Assembly (NCBI GenBank): GCA_024449915.1
Contig: JAMZAV010000643.1
Coordinates: forward strand, 248,001 to 312,000
Source of the DNA: Sweltsa coloradensis
Lineage: Eukaryota; Arthropoda; Insecta; Plecoptera; Chloroperlidae
DNA length: 64,000 nt
Direction: 5' to 3'
Position 1 is the stretch's first letter. The number at the start of each line of letters is the position of its first letter. A program made the position numbers and the translations under genes. Of the stretch, positions 24,757 to 37,600 are shown in pieces. Under the pieces are notes generated by a model. That model had not been told where the DNA came from. It ran no database searches and saw only the letters and a list, made by a program, of their open reading frames with translations.

Positions 24757-25200
24757 TGTTGGCTGAGCTCAAGAAAAACAGGCTTTGACTCAGAACGCAG
24801 AGGTAAAGTCTGGATCACTTGGAAGCTCTATCGTTGGTGCTATCGGGTTGTGCTTTGCACCAAAATGTTAAGTAAGAATGTGTAATATGCGGTATCAAAG
24901 CACATTTTCAAAATATTGATCACTTTTCTTATTAACTGACCGTAAATATGATACCGAACAGTTAATTTGTTCCCAATTTTGTGTAGGAGACAATTATTTG
25001 AAATGTAAAAAAGTGCTTTGTAGCGACACGCGCGCATCCTTTCTGAACAGCCTCCCAAAAATGCCGATTTTTTGGATAAAAATTAAAGGTCAAAAATCGG
25101 TCCAGACTGTATGTGAAATTAGCTGGATTTGAGGATCAAGCGTATTTTTAAATGGTCATTTTCCATTGTAAAAAAAAGTTGGCCAGGCCAAATTAAGTAT
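24757..25200 (+). repeat. Dispersed repeat family G, copy 1
   Basis: Colinear with 33,830-34,258. Shared blocks include CACTTGGAAGCT(C/G)TATC, GTCAAGTAAGAATG-like, TTATTAACTGACC, AAGTGCTTTG.AGCGACA and AAATGG(T/A)CATT..CATTGTAAAAAAA. No coding capacity; the second copy lies in an ELOVL intron. Class unknown. Confidence 0.75.
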
Positions 25201-25361
25201 TTCTCATACCGTTTAATTTTTAAAATAAAATCAAAAAGTTAATTAATTAATTAACTAAATGTATAATAATGGTCTCCCTTAAGTAACGGAGCTTTTATAA
25301 ATAGGTCCTCAAAGTCTAACTTGCAACTTTCCCGCCAAGAGAGGGCATGCTATTGTGTTAG

Positions 25362-25785
25362 TAGGAGGATGAGCTTGATAGGGCTGTCCTATGTTATGCT
25401 AAGAGTAAGTTTGAAGAATAATGAAGGCAGTGGTCAGCGATGAATATTCTCACCGCATCCGCGGAGTACTACATCTCCTTGTTAAAGACGTCTTCTGTAC
25501 CAGTTCCCTCACTTGTCAGTCACTGTCAGTCGTCGCCACGGACTGACCTGTTTCCTTGGGGACGATATTGTGCTAGGAGGATGAGCTTGATAGGGCTGTC
25601 CTATGTTATGCTAAGAGTAAGTTTGAAGAATAATGAAGGCAGTGGTCAGCGATGAATATTCTCACCGCATCCGCGGAGTACTACATCTCCTTGTAAAGAC
25701 GTCTTCTGTACCAGTTCCCTCACTTGTCAGTCACTGTCAGTCGTCGCCGCGGACTGACCTGTCTCCTTGGGGACGGCGATGTATC
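25362..25785 (+). repeat. 212-bp tandem duplication, two nearly identical units
   Basis: Unit 1 is 25,362-25,573 and unit 2 is 25,574-25,785; both begin TAGGAGGATGAGCTTGATAG. The two differ at only a handful of positions (for example CTTGTTAAAGACG against CTTGTAAAGACG, and CGCCACGGACTG against CGCCGCGGACTG). The high identity implies a recent duplication or collapsed longer array. The two similar 71-73 residue frames simply reflect the repeat. Confidence 0.9.
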
Positions 25786-26885
25786 GATCTCATGTCTTCT
25801 AGACGGTTATGTAACGGATTTATGAGGGGGTCTTGCATAATACACTTGACATGAGGATTTCAGGGTTAATTCTTGACTGCACTGCCGACTGACATCACCT
25901 AAATATTGACGGAATCGCCCACTTGTGATGTGGACACAGCTATGAAAGTGATCCAAGTCCCTTTGTCAACGTTTAAACGTTGATCGAACAGTATGAAATA
26001 TTGATAAAGTGAACAATGAATATTCGCTGTCCTTTGGTAAAAAATAGTTTTTAATAGATCAGGTAAATTGGTAATATGCCAATAGATTCAATTTATTGTA
26101 TCGAATATTGCCAAATTTATTATAGTTTCATCCGGTTTCATCAATCCTTCTCCATTATCGCCTCAAACCGAAAATTAGAGAATTCTGTTCGATGCCTTGA
26201 TTTCAATGCTAGTGAATCACCTAGTTGGCAGAAAGTGCTGCTGTAACAGTGAGGTCACTCATCACAACATTGTAGTTGGCTCGCGTCTCGCAGAAAGCGA
26301 GATCGGGTGCGGTGAATGCGAGACGCGTGCAGCGTACAGCATGGTAATATACTGGGGAAGACCCAAACACTACAGACCAGATCAGTGTGGGGATTTCTTG
26401 GACACATTCGAGTCTTACTTTGCGATATAATCATCGAGATGTAGCAGGACCAAAGTATCGAAAGCAATGTGCGCTATATAGTTATAGTTTTTAAGATTTT
26501 TGTATTAGATTTTCGTTAGATATTTTGTATTTATACTATATTTTTGTATTTATTATAATTTAATGTTTTTTATAGTTTGTACAGGGGTGAGAAGGATTGC
26601 CAAAGTTTGCCCCGACAGAAAACGATCCTTATGTGTTGTCACCCTTAGTCGTTTGCGGTGTTTCTGGGTGAATTGAAAAAAATATGCATTGCATATAATA
26701 GAATTATGTTCAAATATGAATTAGTTAGTTATTCGGGTTTACGGGCACGCAAGAGGTAAGGTTATTATTTATTATTTGAGATAGGCGTAAGGTGACGATT
26801 TACAGAACAGGGTTCAGTCTCAACCACAACGTGTCTGTAAACCAAGCACCAATCATATTTATTCTTTGGCCATATAGTGTCATAG
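25786..26885. other. Non-coding stretch with a CpG-richer patch
   Basis: No exon recognised. A patch at about 26,260-26,400 is richer in CG (GCGAGACGCGTGC) than its flanks. A hairpin-capable stretch lies at about 26,584-26,645 (GGGGTGAGAAGGAT facing ATCCTTATGTGTTGTCACCC). This lies 1.5-2.5 kb upstream of the first coding ELOVL exon, so an upstream non-coding exon or promoter here is possible but unproven. Confidence 0.4.
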
Positions 26886-27530
26886 ATATATTAAGGCTAT
26901 TCGACCGCGTTTTTTCTATTTTCCAAAATATGCTACGAAGTCAAAATATAGTGAATAGCTTTGAAACCTGGCTATTTTAGAAAATCAAAAATATTTTTTT
27001 CAAATTTTTCTGATCCGGTACACGGCCAATATAGCCATCTCAAAATAATTTCAAACTTCAATTCGCCAAGGCACATCATTCAACGTAGGGTGTTGTGCTT
27101 TTGTGACATTAATTTTCAACTGTTTTCCAATGGACTGACTGAGAGAAAAAAGATTTTTTTAACAATTGTCTTTCCTACGAATTTTTTCGTTTGGCGGTAT
27201 TTTTTACCGATTTGTACCGCCAAACAAAAAAATTCGCAGGAAAGACAATTGTTAAAAAAAATATCTTTTTTCTCTCAGTCAGTCCATTGGAAAACAGTTG
27301 AAAATTTATGTCACAAAAGCACAACACCCTACGTTGAATGATGTGCCTTGGCGAATTGAAGTTTGAAATTATTTTGAGGTGGCTATATTGGCCGTGTACC
27401 GGATCAGAAAAATTTGAAATAAATATTTTTGATTTTTCTAAAATAGCCAGGTTTCAAAGCCATTTACTATGTTTTGACTTGGTAGCATATTTTGGAAAAT
27501 AGAAAAACGCGGTCGAATATAGCATTAATG
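26886..27530. repeat. Large near-perfect palindrome (fold-back MITE)
   Basis: Arms of about 310 bp (26,886-27,198 and 27,216-27,530) are reverse complements with few mismatches. The centre is TTTGGCGGTATTTTTTACCG, followed by ATTTGTACCGCCAAAC. Matching outer blocks are TTCGACCGCGTTTTTTCTAT on the left and its complement on the right. No transposase is present. It lies just upstream of the ELOVL first coding exon and would form a very strong hairpin in RNA or single-stranded DNA. Confidence 0.92.
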
Positions 27531-27635
27531 ACTGCTGGAAGAAGTTAATTATATTTATATTTAGTGTACTCTCTCTACCAACCGCGAAATATGTACATAT
27601 TATATATCTGTGCTAGATCACAGAGTTTCTTCACG

Positions 27636-28620
27636 TGCTAGTTCCACGCAGACCTAGCGTGAATAGAGTTGACAAAGTTGTTATGTTGGGAAAACAATTT
27701 CGAGCTATCTGGATTCTTTCGTTGGAACCACTATATAATATATTCTGTACATGTGCTATATGTGGTTTTAATTGGTTTGTTTGAAAAACAAAGAACACGA
27801 AAAAGATTCCATTTCTATTTTTGTATTGATCATTTACGATCGCCATAACCAGATGACTTTTTCTTGCTGCTCTTGTTTTTTTATTGTTATCTGTGCTTCT
27901 TAATTTGTGTTTCTTGACAACACTACCTTAATAATATTCATATAATGTTGATTGCCATACAACTACACCCCAATAAGATTGTAAGTGTACTGACCTCGGT
28001 TCTCTCTTGTTTCAGTTTAGTGGGTAGGCCTACCGCAAGATGGCGTTAATCAAGAAATTCTTCGATGATTTCCACGAGATGCTTGACCAAGAATGCCGGT
28101 GAGTTCGCTGCAACATTCACAAACAGTTTTTCTTCCACGTGCTGAGTTTCCGCGCCACCCAAAGCGTGAACAGAGTTCACAAAAGTGTTATGTTGGAAAA
28201 CAATTCGAGCTATCATTGTTTTTTTGTTTGGAACGCAATATTTACATATATTCTGTAAAATTCCACATGTGTTTTTAAATATTTGTTTGAAAATAAAAGA
28301 ACAGAATAAAGATTATTTCTATTTTCCCGATATTTATCCATTACATCGGTCGCTAAATTGTTAAACCAGATGACTTTTTCGTTGCTGCCTTGTTCTTTTA
28401 TTGTTATCTGTGCTTCTTAAATTTGTGTTTCTTGATAATAATGCCATATTTTTGATGCCATACGATACACCAATAGATTGTAAGGTACTCGACCTCGGTT
28501 TCGTCTGTTTCAGTTTAGTGGGTCATAGGCCTACCGCAATAGATGGCGTTAAGCTAAAATTTTACATGATTTCCACGCGACTTGACCAGAATGCTGAATC
28601 GCTGCAACCATTCATTTAAA
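27636..28620 (+). repeat. Tandem duplication covering ELOVL exon 1; second copy indel-laden
   Basis: Copy 1 (about 27,636-28,128) holds the intact exon. Copy 2 (about 28,133-28,620) repeats its whole length in the same order: GTGAACAGAGTT, TGTTATGTTGG, TATTGTTATCTGTGCTTCTT, TCAGTTTAGTGGG and GATGGCGTTAA. Copy 2 is scattered with one- and two-base insertions and deletions, so its exon no longer reads through and its splice donor is lost. It is either a decayed partial gene duplication or a noisy duplicated read stretch in the assembly. Confidence 0.8.
28016..28098 (+). CDS. ELOVL: ELOVL first coding exon (24 nt 5' UTR plus 59 nt CDS)
   Basis: A pyrimidine-rich acceptor (TCTCTCTTGTTTCAG) ends at 28,015, so at least one upstream non-coding exon exists but is not identified. 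ATG at 28,040 opens MALIKKFFDDFHEMLDQEC, typical of arthropod ELOVL N-termini, and the exon stops at a GTGAGT donor at 28,099. Two bases are left over. The downstream exon 2 copy reads in frame only if one base is left, so one position here or in exon 2 is probably wrong. Confidence 0.85.
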
Positions 28621-31600
28621 CAGTTTCCATTTAAATCGAAGAAGTGCACATTTTGGGTTTTGTCCTATCTTTACCAAAATTTGTTTTTTCTTCATAGAAC
28701 ATCTCAACAACAAATGTTATTAATGATAAAAAGCTGATTGGGTTAAACGTTTAAATTCTTATTTTTAATCCTTGTTTATGATACGTCTTACTTTAAGTAG
28801 GATGGTGACTGCAAAAATTTACATATTATTCTTGATTTTGTTGTCCACTTAAAATTACCATCAAACCACAATGTTACTACTCCCTAAATAAAATAATCAA
28901 CATTGAAATTGGAATTATATGATATTGGGTTTTATTCCGATAGTTGTATTACACATCAACTTGTGGACGCGAAAATGACTCCCACTCAAAAACCAATTAC
29001 TTCGCGGTTTCAAAGTCGTTTCTACCGTTGTCTCCACCTCGCGTGTATTACTCTTCGGGGTATCTCGTTTCTTCGTTGGAAGACACAAGACATGTTATAT
29101 TCAACATCTATCATTCAATACAGCATGGGTACTTTCGTGCATACACTTAGCCAGATTAAAATACCGGGGCTAGAAATGGTTTCTTGTAATTTAAAATAAA
29201 TAACTATTATCATTTAAAATATAAAAATGAAACTTTTTTTCTGGACGTTTAATTCTCTGTTTTGGTGGAGGTGCCGGGTATAAATTAGGATACAAACCTA
29301 AAAACTTTTTGTCGCTTGTGTACGTAGGTGCCTGATATATAAATATAAAATTTGTGAGGGGGTGGCTAGCCTCCCACCCCCACCTTCTTTCCCTCAGAGT
29401 CACCAACAATACACGCATGTGGTGTTCGGTCTGTAACGTGAGACGTGACATACGCACAGACGGACGGCATACGAGAGCTTAGCTAATATAATTACTAGTG
29501 CCATTCTAGCGTGAACAATGTAATTACCACATTAGCCTTTTCTTTGTCCATTTCACAAGTGACAGGATTAACGCCGAGTCAGTAAATGCGGTTGTTTCGC
29601 TTCTTCATTCACACTTTAGACTTGTTTGTTATTTCTTACCATGTGATTTGTCTTAGAGTCCTCTAGTTGATCGTGTAATTGCTGAACCATGCATACAAGG
29701 AAGACTGAAGAAGAGATATTGTCAACTGTCACCGTTTTCTATTTTTCTATTAGCGTGTTGGTTAGACTTTTTACGATTTAATCAATTGGCAAACATGGGA
29801 CGGAAGTGTGAAGGAATGTTTTTTTTAATGGTATGTACTGCGGGGGAGGGGGCAATGGACGTATCTTAACAAATTAAAGGTTTTATTTAAATTTTGTTGA
29901 CTGGTATTGTATTGGTATAGACATATTTTTAATTTAAAACTGAAATTTGAGATTGGTGGGCCTTCCAAATGGTGGGCTGGAATGTGGAAAAGGAAATTAT
30001 TATTGTTTAATGCTATCTACCTGCCCACGGGGCAGGGAGGCCAATACAGGGCACGTATGGCCTGCTGTAAGAGCCCCAATCCCAAGATGAGTTCTTTGGT
30101 TTCAACTCTTTTGTTTTACTTGCAGATTTTCAAACAAATTAGTGTTTTTTCATGTCTAGTTTATTACCACCAATATTGTACTTAACTTCATAAGTCTAAA
30201 CCTAGGTGTTCCTAAAGGTCTTTCTATTACCCTCTTGTTCTGTTATTCCTAACGTGGTGTCATGTGTCTCACGCAAAGAATTGGTAATAGTTCATTATCT
30301 AATCCACCACGTTCCTCTCATTTAATATTTATATCTAAGTTACGTAAAACTACCCCTAGGTGTTTCTCAAGGTTCGTTTCTAGCACCGCTCTTGTTCTGC
30401 TTTCACATTCTCTAAGAATTGGTTGGTCTTGCTGTCTACCCCACCCTCTCCCTCTCCCCATTCAACATAAAATCTAAGTTACGTAAAACTACCCCTAGGC
30501 GTTCCTCAAGGTTTGTTGCTAACACCGCTCTTGTTCTGCTTTCAGATTCTCGAACAAAGGATTGGTTGGTCATTGTAGTCACACCCACCCCTCAGTATAT
30601 TTACCTACTCCTTGTAAAAGTTTTTACAAGAATATGGATAGACGTTAAATAAATAACTAAGTATAGTAATAAATAAGAATAAATACAACTAAAAAAATTA
30701 AGTTAGTAAACTTTCCTAAGGGTGTTCCTCAAGGTTTCGTTGAATAACTAGGTTTTAATGTTCACCATTTTAAGGGAAATTTGGTTGGTCTTGCTGTCTA
30801 GCCCAGTTTATCTCTCCCCATTCAAGATAAAATGAGTACGTAAAATTTACCTAGGCTTCCTCAAAAGGTTTGTTTAACACCGCTCTTGTTTGTTTGATTT
30901 GAATAAAGGATTGGCTTTACATGTTCCTGTTTACGATCCTACTCTATGATATTTTAACATCTATATGTAAAAGTTTAGGACAAGAATCATGGAAAATAAA
31001 AACCTGGCAATACGCTTATCGCCTATAACCTGTTCCAAGTTTTATTTAGTACTTGGTTATTTTACGAGGTAAGTAGAAATAATTGCATTGGTCTTTACTT
31101 AAGCAAAATAAGAAAATATTAATTGCTAGCATATATTATGTGTTTGTGAATGTGAATGCATTGTGTTTTAATTTTACTATACTTGTTATCAAGAAGTTGT
31201 CTTGAAATAATATATTGGTTTTAAATGTTAAATTTTAAATAAAGGAATGTTTATCTTTGGAAAATTATTTTGTCAGTAGGTTTCATTTTCACATCATATC
31301 AAGTGAGACTTGCATTAAACTTGATGTTAAGTTCATACTCATAATGTGACATCTTATATTAACACCATTATTTTGATTATTTAACTAGATCATAATTTTG
31401 TTCACAATTTTTTTTACAGATCGAATTAGGGAAAGGGAAATATACATTTCTATTATTTACAATTATGTTTATTATGTAAAGTTTTAAACATATAAAGTAA
31501 CCAAATTGGCAAATAGGTCATTATTGCATAAAAGAAAAGCCACTCCAGCTTCTCCCTAGCAATATAATAAAGCGAGATGATAGTTATTCTACGGATGTTA

Positions 31601-34600
31601 AAGAATTTAAATTCATTAACCTAGAACCCAAATAAGTATAATAGTTGCATACCCTAACAGAGAATTGATTCAATTTCATCACCCGCAATTTGCCGGGTTT
31701 GTATGGTCGTTGAGCTCTTTAGCTACAGCTAGGATGAAAAAGCTCTTGACAATAATTTTAAGAAATTGCAATTTTCCTATTTCAATAACTATTTTGTGTA
31801 GACCCTTTCATATATTTCTCATGATATCAGGTACTTTAATAAAAATAACTGTTAAAAGTTAAGTTTATTTTTACGACAAACGTGCAATTTTTAATTTTAC
31901 CTTATTTGAAAAACGTGAAAAGTTATTTTACCAAAATGTATTTATTCAATTCAGTTGAGAGAAAATATGGAAAAGGGAACAAAGGGCAGGAAAGGTGTTT
32001 TAAAAAATTTGTTTCTCCATTTTAATTAAGCATTTTTAGGAGAAGGCAATTTTCACAAATTGGGGCTAATTCATATTTTTGCATAATATCTCTTTAGTAG
32101 CCTTATGTCTATAACTTTCAACAAATTCACTTATAAAGTAACTTTGTTTGTTTGTTAAAAATTACTGGTGTATAGAAAGTTACGCGTAATAGAGCAAAGT
32201 TAATAGAAAATAATACGATGTATTTTTTTATTTTAATTTTTAATTTTAAAAATTTCAAATATGAGAACAGCTTGCACAATTAAAAAAAAATGAAAATTTG
32301 TTTTTCTCCCTGGCTATGTAAGCATTTGTATAATGCTTGGTGATTCCATGGGAGACTTCTCCACATGTTTCTAAATCACAGATGATTATCAGAACTAGAT
32401 AGATAGTATCCTGAAATCACAAGTTTGTAAGCAAATATTATTCTTAACTGCTTTATTAGCCAACCCTTGATTACTGTGCTGTGATGTTGTGCGAACACAA
32501 ATAGCAAACATTGAATTGTTCCTTGACGAACAAGTCTTATAAGTTGTTTATGTCAATGTAATTAATTGTAATAACTATTTCATCAAGTATGATATTTAAA
32601 AACGTCTTCGGAAATCAAAAGAAAAACTAGCATCAAGTCATGTGTGTTTGCCTCCTTCAATTACCCACCCACAAGCTACACGTTTACGATTAACATATCT
32701 TCTCGGTTTCCAAGTCGTAAGGTTTTTATGACGTAATTAAGAATCCTGTATGTTTCCACTCTTCGCCTACCTCGGTGAATTACATTCGATGAATGTTATC
32801 ACAAGGCTAAATATAATTACACTCGTTCTGCACTTTATTGCATAACTTGATTTCAATCGAGTGGTAATGAGAACGCATAACTGAACTGTTTGTCCGCAAT
32901 GAATGTCAGATTAAAAAACAATCAAGAAAAGCATTTATCTAAAAATCTGTCTCACACATTTTTTTATAACCATTAGTAATGTTTTCCAGTTTCAACATGC
33001 ATGTAACTTTTTTTTTCATTTTACTCGCGGCCCATATCTCAGTGTCCGTTTTGAAAATATTTTACAGAAAGTATATATTAAAAAAAAGTATTTTTAGAAT
33101 TTTAGCTACGCTGTCAACTACTACCTAAATATGAAAATATATTGCTGAAATAATTCAAATATCAGCTACCTCTGTGAATCACCTAAGTGTAATATATTGT
33201 ATTTGCTCTGGGACATAGGAAACATTAAGTATGTTCCAATTCAGAGTCTTTGTCTCAAGTCAAGGCGGTATTTTACGTACCGTTAGTCCTACCGTAGAAT
33301 TGATCGTTTTCGTTTTAAAATGCTAGCATTTAAAAAAACAAAAAACAAATTTGGAAACTCCTTAGAATGAATTAAGTATTATGTTTTTGTCACAAAATGG
33401 TTTCTCTGTCCACAGATTGGAATGTCTGGCTGGTTAACCGGCCGCTATAGTTTCCAGTGCGAACCTGTAGACTATTCTAAACACCCACAAACAACAAGGG
33501 TAAGTGTAATGTTAGTAATGGAGCGATGCATGTTGCAGAACAAAAACATCGCTACTAAATGTTTAACTCATTTACGGACATAAAAACGTTACGGTGTGTG
33601 CAGCTTTGGTAAGAGAAGAACATAATAGGATACACTTATTTTTTACTCTTTCCATACTGTCAGTAATTTTGTAATCTGGCACTTATTTGTTCTGCATTGT
33701 ATTTAGCTAGTGAAATATATTTGATGTATCTTTCCTTTGAAACATTTGGCATTGTTAGACCGTATGATACACCCATTTTATTTGCATTTAACAGTAATGC
33801 ACAAAACTTAAATAATGAAGTAAAACTCTTGGCCCAGCTCGAGAAAACCAGGTTTTTAGGCGGAACACAGAGGTTAGTCTTGACCACTTGGAAGCTGTAT
33901 CATTTGTCCTATTGGGTTGTGGTTTGCACTAAAATGTCAAGTAAGAATGTAAGAATTGTGCAATCAGAGCAAATTTTCCAATAATTGATCACTTTTGTTA
34001 TTAACTGACCATAAAACCGCCACTAAACAGGAAATTTGTAGTAATTTACCAAGCTTGGGTAGGGGAAAAATATTTAAAATGTTAAAATGTGCTTTGATAG
34101 CGACATGCGCTCATCCCTTGTTAACATCGTCCCACAAATTCTAATGTTTTGGATGGAAATTGGAGGTTGAAAAATGGTCCAGACTGGATTTACCAATCAA
34201 GCACATTTTTAAATGGACATTCAACATTGTAAAAAAAGTTGGCCCGAGCTCATCAAAGCGTCTAAACAGTAGTAGGCCTAGATAATGTAATAAATAATCA
34301 ATCAATATCTAACCCTATTTCCTATTCTATTATGAAATCAGTTGGGAGGTGGGTAGGCCACATTCTTGGCTCCAAGGTTTACCAAAGTCGGCTTGCCGTG
34401 CCTAACGCTTTCCTTTTCTTTCCATTTTCTTCTTCTCTTCTATCCTCTCTTTTGCCTTCTCTTCCTCAGAGACCTCCACCAGTTTTTGCCATATTTTTCC
34501 ATCTTCCCACCATCTTTCCTGGTTAACCCTTTCCCAAGCTGTGTTTCTCTCTTCACATCCATTGCCATAACCTCTTCCCACCTCATTCTTGGGCATCCCT

Positions 34601-37600
34601 CTCTTTCTCTGTTTGTTTTCTGCATCTTGTTCATACTGCATCTTCAGAATCCTGTCCTTCTGTATCCTCTTCATGTGTCCAAACCACTGCAGTCTTACTT
34701 TCCATATCTTAAAGTTCAAACTCCACTCCCATTTCCTTCCTTATCTTTGTGCTCCTCATCTTTTATCACTTTTTATACATACTTAAAACATAAATAATAT
34801 AATAACCCATTTACCCCCCAGGCTAGCAACCCTTATGATTATGAATTATCTAGGTTATCTTGTGAATGGTAAATATATGTGGATGAATAAAGTAAGTTAC
34901 TCGTGCATGGTTAATATATGTGGTTTACACTTTACAGTCACTTACCGTACTGAATTAATGACAGTAACATAAAATATGTATTTACAAGTTATAAATGTAT
35001 CTGTTTTGATATGGACAGTGTTTTTATTAAATTTATTTCGTTAAAACAGCTATTTTTCAATACTACATACATATTTTTTGCATTGTACACAAATTACTAT
35101 TTTGAAATGCAATACATTACAAAGAAGTACCATTTAACAATATTACAAAATTTACAAAGTTTATAAAAATAAGTGGACGTGAAGTTGCCTTGTAATTGTA
35201 ACATAATACCATACATCTTTTTCTTCTTGCTTCTCAATATCATTATATTCTTGCTATTTATATTCATGATGCCACTGAGTGTAGAACGTAGTGATAATAC
35301 TACGTATATTACGATTTCACACATTATAAATAATTGACACAATATAATTTGTAATTATACTATAATAAAAATAATGGGATGTTACTTAAAAAGTTATTAA
35401 TGTTTTTGTGAATATGTCACAATGTTATTTCCCAACCTCGGTATTTCCTTTTTCCAGATGGTGCACGCGTGCTGGTGGTATTACTTCTCAAAGTTTACGG
35501 AGTTCATGGACACGGTATGACCTTTTGTTCTCTTATTAATCCACAACGTTCAATATTTAAGTTTGAAATTGTTTTTTGTGCTTACTGTGTTGACAATTTT
35601 ATTTCCACTGTCTAATTTCCTTTCTACTGGTCCAACCAAAGATTTTGCATCTCATAATAATATACAAATAATTGTAAATATTGCAACAATTTATTAGTTC
35701 TGATCTATTTTTTTTATCCATTGATCTAATACGGTACCTTCAATGTTCAATGATTAATAATTTTAATACTAGGGATGCACAACAATAAAATAAAATAGTA
35801 AAAAATAAAAAATAAAAAAATGACTACATTATCGATAGAAAATATCAAACAATCGGTGCCACTTTTAATGGGCAACAGGCGTTATCAAGATTAACATAAA
35901 AAAAGAAAACATGATTTTTGCATGATTATCTAAACCATGAAATATAACACAATAAAGAATCATACTGGCAAACTAACATTTTTCTTTTGTTCACAATAAG
36001 ATATTTTCATACATTTCCATCTTCTAGAAAAGAGAAGTGAATTTGGACAAACAAATTTTTCCCAATCCAATTTTACTAACTGTTTATTAATATATTTTAA
36101 TGTAAATACTTTAGCATCAACTTTAATGAATTATCAACCAAGAACCATAATTATAATCACTAACGCTTTCTGTTCTCTGGCTCAGATCTTCTTCGTCCTA
36201 CGTAAGAAGAACGAACACGTATCCATGCTGCACGTGATCCACCACGGGTGTATGCCCATGAGCGTCTGGTTCGGAGTCAAGTTCACACCAGGTATTATTT
36301 ATGTGACGTGCTGTTTGCCCGTATGTATGTACAGGATTGTTTTAAAATTGTTGTTAATTTGAAATATTTATAGCTTTTCATTGTAATATAATAATGAACC
36401 TTTGTTGGTCTCTGCAGCCAGCGCTGTTGCCTTACAACTCAGAAGTACGATCAATTGATAAAAATACATTGAAATTAAAAATTAACATTCAACAAACATC
36501 TAAAATGTGACGTACAACCATATAAGTGGTTTCTAAAAATACGAATGGACTATCGCAGAACACATATTACAATCTCGTCCGTTTAACTAGTAGTACTTGT
36601 AATACAAAATTTTACCTAAAAGTTTAAAATAATACTGGAACTATCCCCATTGCTCTTATCATTAGCCCTGTTACACTTTTGTGTTAATTGTTAAGTCATA
36701 ATGGTCTTTGTAATACTTCAAAAAAGTAGAAAATTGGTACTGTAGGATCACTAAGTGAATAATTATATAGACACTTCTTTTAATCTGGCGCCCTCTTCAT
36801 TGCACACAAAGTATTTTGGATAAACGGAGTTTGAATGCGTTATGGTCGGGTGTGTGATGGACTGCATCTCCCACACTGTCATTGCAGTCCTTCACACAGC
36901 CAAGCATATGCCAGCATGTTAAAACTCACTTTCACAATAATTCTTAGTGCAATATACATAGGGTGCTGTCAATTTCGAAAATCATCTACCACAATATGTA
37001 TCAATATCAAATTCATACAACTTTTTTTTAATACTATATTTTTGTAAATTAGATAGAAATTTGTAACGTGCATGGCCAATATTACCTAAATAATGTCTGC
37101 ATTGATAAATGATTTGATACCATTGTAATCTATATATTCTCTACCAGTGGTTCCCAACTCCCCAGACCCTTTGTAGCTGTGCCGGCAATGCACTTGGCTT
37201 TATCATTTTGCCGGGCCGTGAGGTGAAAAAGGTTGGGAACCAGTGTTCTATACCATTCTCTTTTTCAATATTATATAATTACTTAATTAGCAATATTTTT
37301 AAATCAACTACAGTAGTTCTGTAACTTATCGAGAGATCATGACATAAACTCTAAAATCTATTTCCACATAATTTTTGCAATTGGTTCCAATTATAATTAA
37401 ATAAATATAGGCCTAAATAAATAAAATACTACGTTTATTTAATAAGTCCTATTAGTAATAGTGTAATGTTTGTTCCAGGTGGTCACAGTACGTTCTTCGG
37501 TTTCCTCAACACGTTTGTTCACATAATAATGTACTCGTACTACCTGCTCGCCGCGATGGGGCCGCAATACCAGCGCTACCTGTGGTGGAAGAAGCATCTT

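Larger units (their letters stand above)
33500..35457. other. ELOVL: ELOVL intron 3 with two repeat insertions
   Basis: Holds repeat family G (33,830-34,258) and an antisense LINE 3' fragment (34,330-34,790); the rest is AT-rich with no further feature. It ends in TTTCCTTTTTCCAG. Confidence 0.7.

Noticed and set aside
33697..33984. 95-residue frame inside ELOVL intron 3 as an extra exon
   Set aside because: It lies partly within dispersed repeat G and has no ELOVL similarity or splice boundaries.
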